A stretch of DNA of 64,000 bases, from the NCBI GenBank assembly GCA_013001295.1, contig JABDMW010000050.1:62001-126000 (forward strand). The letters are read 5' to 3'. The position numbers were made by a program, and so were the translations under genes. Positions 61,178 through 64,000 of this stretch are shown one piece after another (within the stretch, counting starts at the first letter, position 1; each line of letters starts with the position of its first letter). The notes beneath the pieces were generated by a model. The model searched no databases, was not told the DNA's origin, and worked only from the letters and a program-made list of their open reading frames with translations. This DNA is from Hyphomonadaceae bacterium (GTDB lineage Bacteria; Pseudomonadota; Alphaproteobacteria; Caulobacterales; Maricaulaceae).

Positions 61178-64000
61178 ATGGCATCAATTTCGAACAAATG
61201 GCGGTTCTGGATCGACCGGGGCGGGACATTTACCGATGTGGTCGCTATCGATCCGCATGGCCAGATCGGCACCCAGAAATTACTTTCCAGCAATCCCGAA
61301 CAATATGCGGACGCCGCTATTGAAGGTATTCGGCGATTTCTTGACGTTGAGCGCGGTACACCTATTCCGTCCGAAAAAATCGAGCATGTCAAAATGGGTA
61401 CGACCGTTGCGACCAATGCCTTGCTTGAGCGCAAAGGCGAAAGGACCGTGCTGGCAATTACGGCGGGTCTTCGTGATACGCTCGAAATCGGATATCAGGC
61501 AAGGGAAGATATTTTTGCGCTGAAAATTGAAAAACAGGCACCTCTTTATGAGCGCGTAATTGAAATCGAGGAACGTCTGGATTCCAGGGGACAGATTTTA
61601 ACCGCGCCGGATCTCGGCAAGGCCAAAAGTGAATTGCAAACCCTGTATAAACAGGGATACTGCGCTCTGGCCATCGTTTTCGCCCATGCTTATCTAAATC
61701 CTGACCATGAGCTGAAAATCGCTCAATTGGCCCGGGAAATCGGGTTCACACAAGTCTCGACCAGCCATGAAGCCAGCCCGTTAATCCGCATGGTTTCACG
61801 CGGTGATACGGCCGTTGTTGACGCCTATCTCTCGCCTGTTCTCCATCATTATATTGATCAAGTACGCGGTGCGCTTAATGAAAACGGGCAGGCACCAGAT
61901 CTTCTCTTCATGCAGTCCTCAGGCGGGCTCGCAAATGCCAGCCATTTCCATGGCCGCAATGCCGTCCTCTCCGGGCCGGCCGGCGGCGTGATTGGCGCAG
62001 TTAAGACCTCGATAGCCGCCGGGTATGACAAAATCATCGGTTTTGACATGGGGGGCACGTCGACAGATGTGTGCCATTATGCCGGACAGTATGAACGCAA
62101 TTTCGAAACTCGTGTGGCAGGCGTGCGCATGCGCGCACCCATGTTAGAAATTCACACGGTTGCGGCCGGCGGTGGATCCATCCTGTCCTTTGACGGCGAA
62201 CGATATCGGGCCGGGCCCGAATCGGCCGGAGCCAACCCGGGCCCTGCCAGTTACCGGCGCGGCGGCCCGCTCACCGTTACCGACATCAATGTCGCTTTAG
62301 GTAAATTACCGCCAGATCATTTCCCGGCAATTTTCGGCCCCAGGCAAAATGAAAAACTGGACGTCGATATTGCCAAGTCCCGGTTTGAAGAGATCGCGAC
62401 TGAAAGCGGTAAACGGGTTGAACAGGCGGCGGAAGGATTTTTGGAAATCGCCGTTGACCATATGGCGCGCGCGATCAAGAAAATATCCATTGAGCGCGGA
62501 TACGATTTGGACGGCTATACATTGACCTGCTTTGGCGGCGCGGGCGGGCAACATGCCTGCCTTGTTGCTGAACAATTGGGCATTGACCGGATATTGGTTC
62601 ACCCGCTTGCCGGGGTTTTGTCGGCTTTCGGAATGGGCCTGGCAGATCTCTCTGCGCACCATCAAAAAACCATTGACCTTGCGCTATCCGCCGACAGCGA
62701 AAATCACATTAAACTAGTCGCGACTGAACTGGAAGCACAGGGCGTACAAGGCCTCGTCGCACAAGGTGTCGAACCGGCTGAGATCAACGCGACGCAGACA
62801 GTTTATCTGCGCTATAGCGGGTCGGATACGAGCTTGCCCATTGTGATGCGCGACGTGCAGGATTTGAAGTTTGATTTCGAATCCGCTCACCGGGAAAGGT
62901 TCAGTTTTATTCTGCCTGATACGGAAATTATTATTCAATCCATAGGTGTTGAAACTTATGGCGGTGGTGAGGCTTTGGCGGATCTGCCATTGGATCATAT
63001 TGTCTCCAACAAAAATGAAACAACTAAGTTCTATTCAAAGGGTGAATGGCATTGGGCGCAGGTTTTTCAACGGAACACTTTAAAACAAGACGTTGAGATA
63101 AACGGACCTGCCATCATCCTGGACGCTGGCGGCACCAATATTGTCGAACCCGGCTGGTCGGCGATATTAACGTCGCGCCAAGATCTGGTGATAACTCGCA
63201 AAAAGGCTGTGGTTTCCAAGGCCGCAGATACGGTTGAGCGCGATCCCGTCCGGCTTGAAATATTCAATAATTTATTCATGTCGATTGCCGAACAAATGGG
63301 CGCCGTTTTGCAAAACACGGCTGCGTCCGTAAACATCAAGGAACGTCTCGATTTTTCCTGTGCCATCTTTGACGGCGACGGCAGTTTGGTCGCTAACGCG
63401 CCGCACATGCCCGTGCACATCGGATCCATGGACGCCAGTATCAAAGCGTTGATTAAATCGAGGATTCCAATGGAGCCGGGTGATAGCTTTGTGCACAACA
63501 ACCCATATGATGGCGGCACACATCTCCCCGATATCAATGTCATCACACCGGTTTTTGAAAAAAATGGAGATGAACTTTTATTTTTCGTGGCCAGCCGCGG
63601 GCATCATGCCGATGTTGGCGGGCTCGCGCCGGGGTCCATGTCACCACTGGCGACAAAAATAAGCGAAGAAGGTGTGATTATCGATTACACCAAACTGGTC
63701 TCTAAAGGCGAATTTCAACATACCGCTATTCACGGCATATTGACGGGCGCTGAATACCCGGCCCGCAACCCCGCCCAAAACATTGCCGATCTGAAAGCCC
63801 AACTCGCGGCCAACGCCAAAGGCCTCCTTGAATTAGAAAAATTGTATTTAAACCAAGGTTTAAATACGGTTCAGGCCTATATGGCTTATTGCCAGGACAA
63901 TGGCGAAGAAAGCGTGCGCCGCGCCATCTCCAATCTCAAAGACTCAACATTCGAATATGAGCTCGATCAACATGCCGAGGACGGCGGCGCAAAAATCTGC
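61178..64000 (+). CDS. 5-oxoprolinase/hydantoinase-type protein (HyuA-HyuB fusion), truncated by window end
   Basis: 941 codons are open to the last base. The N-terminal HyuA half (about 1-690) has the ATPase loop WIDRGGTFTDVVAID, KMGTTVATNALLERKGERT and GFDMGGTSTDVCHY. The HyuB half begins near 688 (DPVRLEIFNNLFMSIAEQMGAVLQNTA) with HIGSMDASIKALI and VHNNPYDGGTHLPDINV. Eukaryotic-type 5-oxoprolinases of about 1200-1290 residues have the same fused order. It should open a cyclic amide (5-oxoproline or a hydantoin) using ATP. It follows the phosphatase gene by 2 bases. About the last fifth is missing. Confidence 0.92.
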   Translation, partial: MASISNKWRFWIDRGGTFTDVVAIDPHGQIGTQKLLSSNPEQYADAAIEGIRRFLDVERGTPIPSEKIEHVKMGTTVATNALLERKGERTVLAITAGLRDTLEIGYQAREDIFALKIEKQAPLYERVIEIEERLDSRGQILTAPDLGKAKSELQTLYKQGYCALAIVFAHAYLNPDHELKIAQLAREIGFTQVSTSHEASPLIRMVSRGDTAVVDAYLSPVLHHYIDQVRGALNENGQAPDLLFMQSSGGLANASHFHGRNAVLSGPAGGVIGAVKTSIAAGYDKIIGFDMGGTSTDVCHYAGQYERNFETRVAGVRMRAPMLEIHTVAAGGGSILSFDGERYRAGPESAGANPGPASYRRGGPLTVTDINVALGKLPPDHFPAIFGPRQNEKLDVDIAKSRFEEIATESGKRVEQAAEGFLEIAVDHMARAIKKISIERGYDLDGYTLTCFGGAGGQHACLVAEQLGIDRILVHPLAGVLSAFGMGLADLSAHHQKTIDLALSADSENHIKLVATELEAQGVQGLVAQGVEPAEINATQTVYLRYSGSDTSLPIVMRDVQDLKFDFESAHRERFSFILPDTEIIIQSIGVETYGGGEALADLPLDHIVSNKNETTKFYSKGEWHWAQVFQRNTLKQDVEINGPAIILDAGGTNIVEPGWSAILTSRQDLVITRKKAVVSKAADTVERDPVRLEIFNNLFMSIAEQMGAVLQNTAASVNIKERLDFSCAIFDGDGSLVANAPHMPVHIGSMDASIKALIKSRIPMEPGDSFVHNNPYDGGTHLPDINVITPVFEKNGDELLFFVASRGHHADVGGLAPGSMSPLATKISEEGVIIDYTKLVSKGEFQHTAIHGILTGAEYPARNPAQNIADLKAQLAANAKGLLELEKLYLNQGLNTVQAYMAYCQDNGEESVRRAISNLKDSTFEYELDQHAEDGGAKIC

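Noticed and set aside
1-64000. CRISPR array, prophage, insertion sequence, toxin-antitoxin or defence island
   Set aside because: No direct-repeat array, transposase, integrase, phage structural gene or recognised defence gene was seen in the window.

Overview
The window reads as a chromosome segment of an alphaproteobacterium from the Caulobacterales/Maricaulales side, probably a Hyphomonadaceae-like marine lineage. The evidence is a full-length CtrA next to FliJ, a ChpT phosphotransferase, GAnTC (CcrM-type) sites in front of ctrA, two UrcA-family genes, a CC0125/CC1285-family lipoprotein, a DUF4167 gene beside prmC-prfA, and the order ubiG / lysC-ptsP-prfA-prmC. Base composition looks moderate (near half GC by eye). 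The lineage is inferred from gene content. I saw no tRNA, rRNA, insertion sequence, CRISPR array or prophage.

Layout. 1-7.1 kb: the end of a LysR regulator, a soluble hybrid histidine kinase with two receiver domains, the wreck of a class GN-like sortase gene (catalytic Cys replaced by Tyr, first half missing), a TonB-like membrane protein with a very long Pro/Glu stretch, and a membrane-anchored GltB-like FMN protein. 7.1-17.4 kb: metabolic and envelope genes (haloalkane dehalogenase with a small ParB-like protein, FAH-family hydrolase, SMP-30-like protein, a UrcA / membrane-anchored winged-helix regulator / UrcA island, dienelactone hydrolase with a 3-oxoacid CoA-transferase, DUF1905 and YdeI genes, sterol-desaturase-family hydroxylase, LysM lipoprotein). 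17.4-33.1 kb: pyruvate kinase, class I aminotransferase, Na+/H+ antiporter, PqqB-like lipoprotein, LysE exporter, BipA, TPR-sulfotransferase, exported retropepsin-like protease, UvrB.

33.3-42.6 kb is the most distinctive part. fliJ and ctrA are divergent. Facing ctrA is a leftward gene train: ydbH-ynbE-ydbL (phospholipid transport to the outer membrane), then chpT, a CheA-like protein that seems to lack its catalytic residues, a single-domain response regulator and a divergent CheR-like protein. ChpT and CtrA are the known last steps of the CckA-ChpT-CtrA cell-cycle phosphorelay. The three chemotaxis-like partners look like a rewired signalling module rather than a chemotaxis system, because no receptor, CheW or CheB is present.

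42.8-52.2 kb: an M23 peptidase, a DUF4282 membrane protein with a histone-H1-like Lys/Ala tail, DUF4167, prmC-prfA, ptsP, lysC and ubiG. 52.2-64 kb: an enoyl-reductase-like protein, a uracil-DNA-glycosylase-family protein overlapping a nitrilase, small lipoproteins (one built of 33-residue repeats), a methyltransferase, a four-gene lipid or CoA-type operon (SDR-DUF1330-DUF2855-crotonase) divergent from a PadR regulator, a SixA-like lipoprotein phosphatase and a 5-oxoprolinase/hydantoinase-type gene that runs off the end.

All functions are assigned from reading motifs; no database search was run. Start codons were moved downstream where a Shine-Dalgarno sequence or signal peptide decided the matter.
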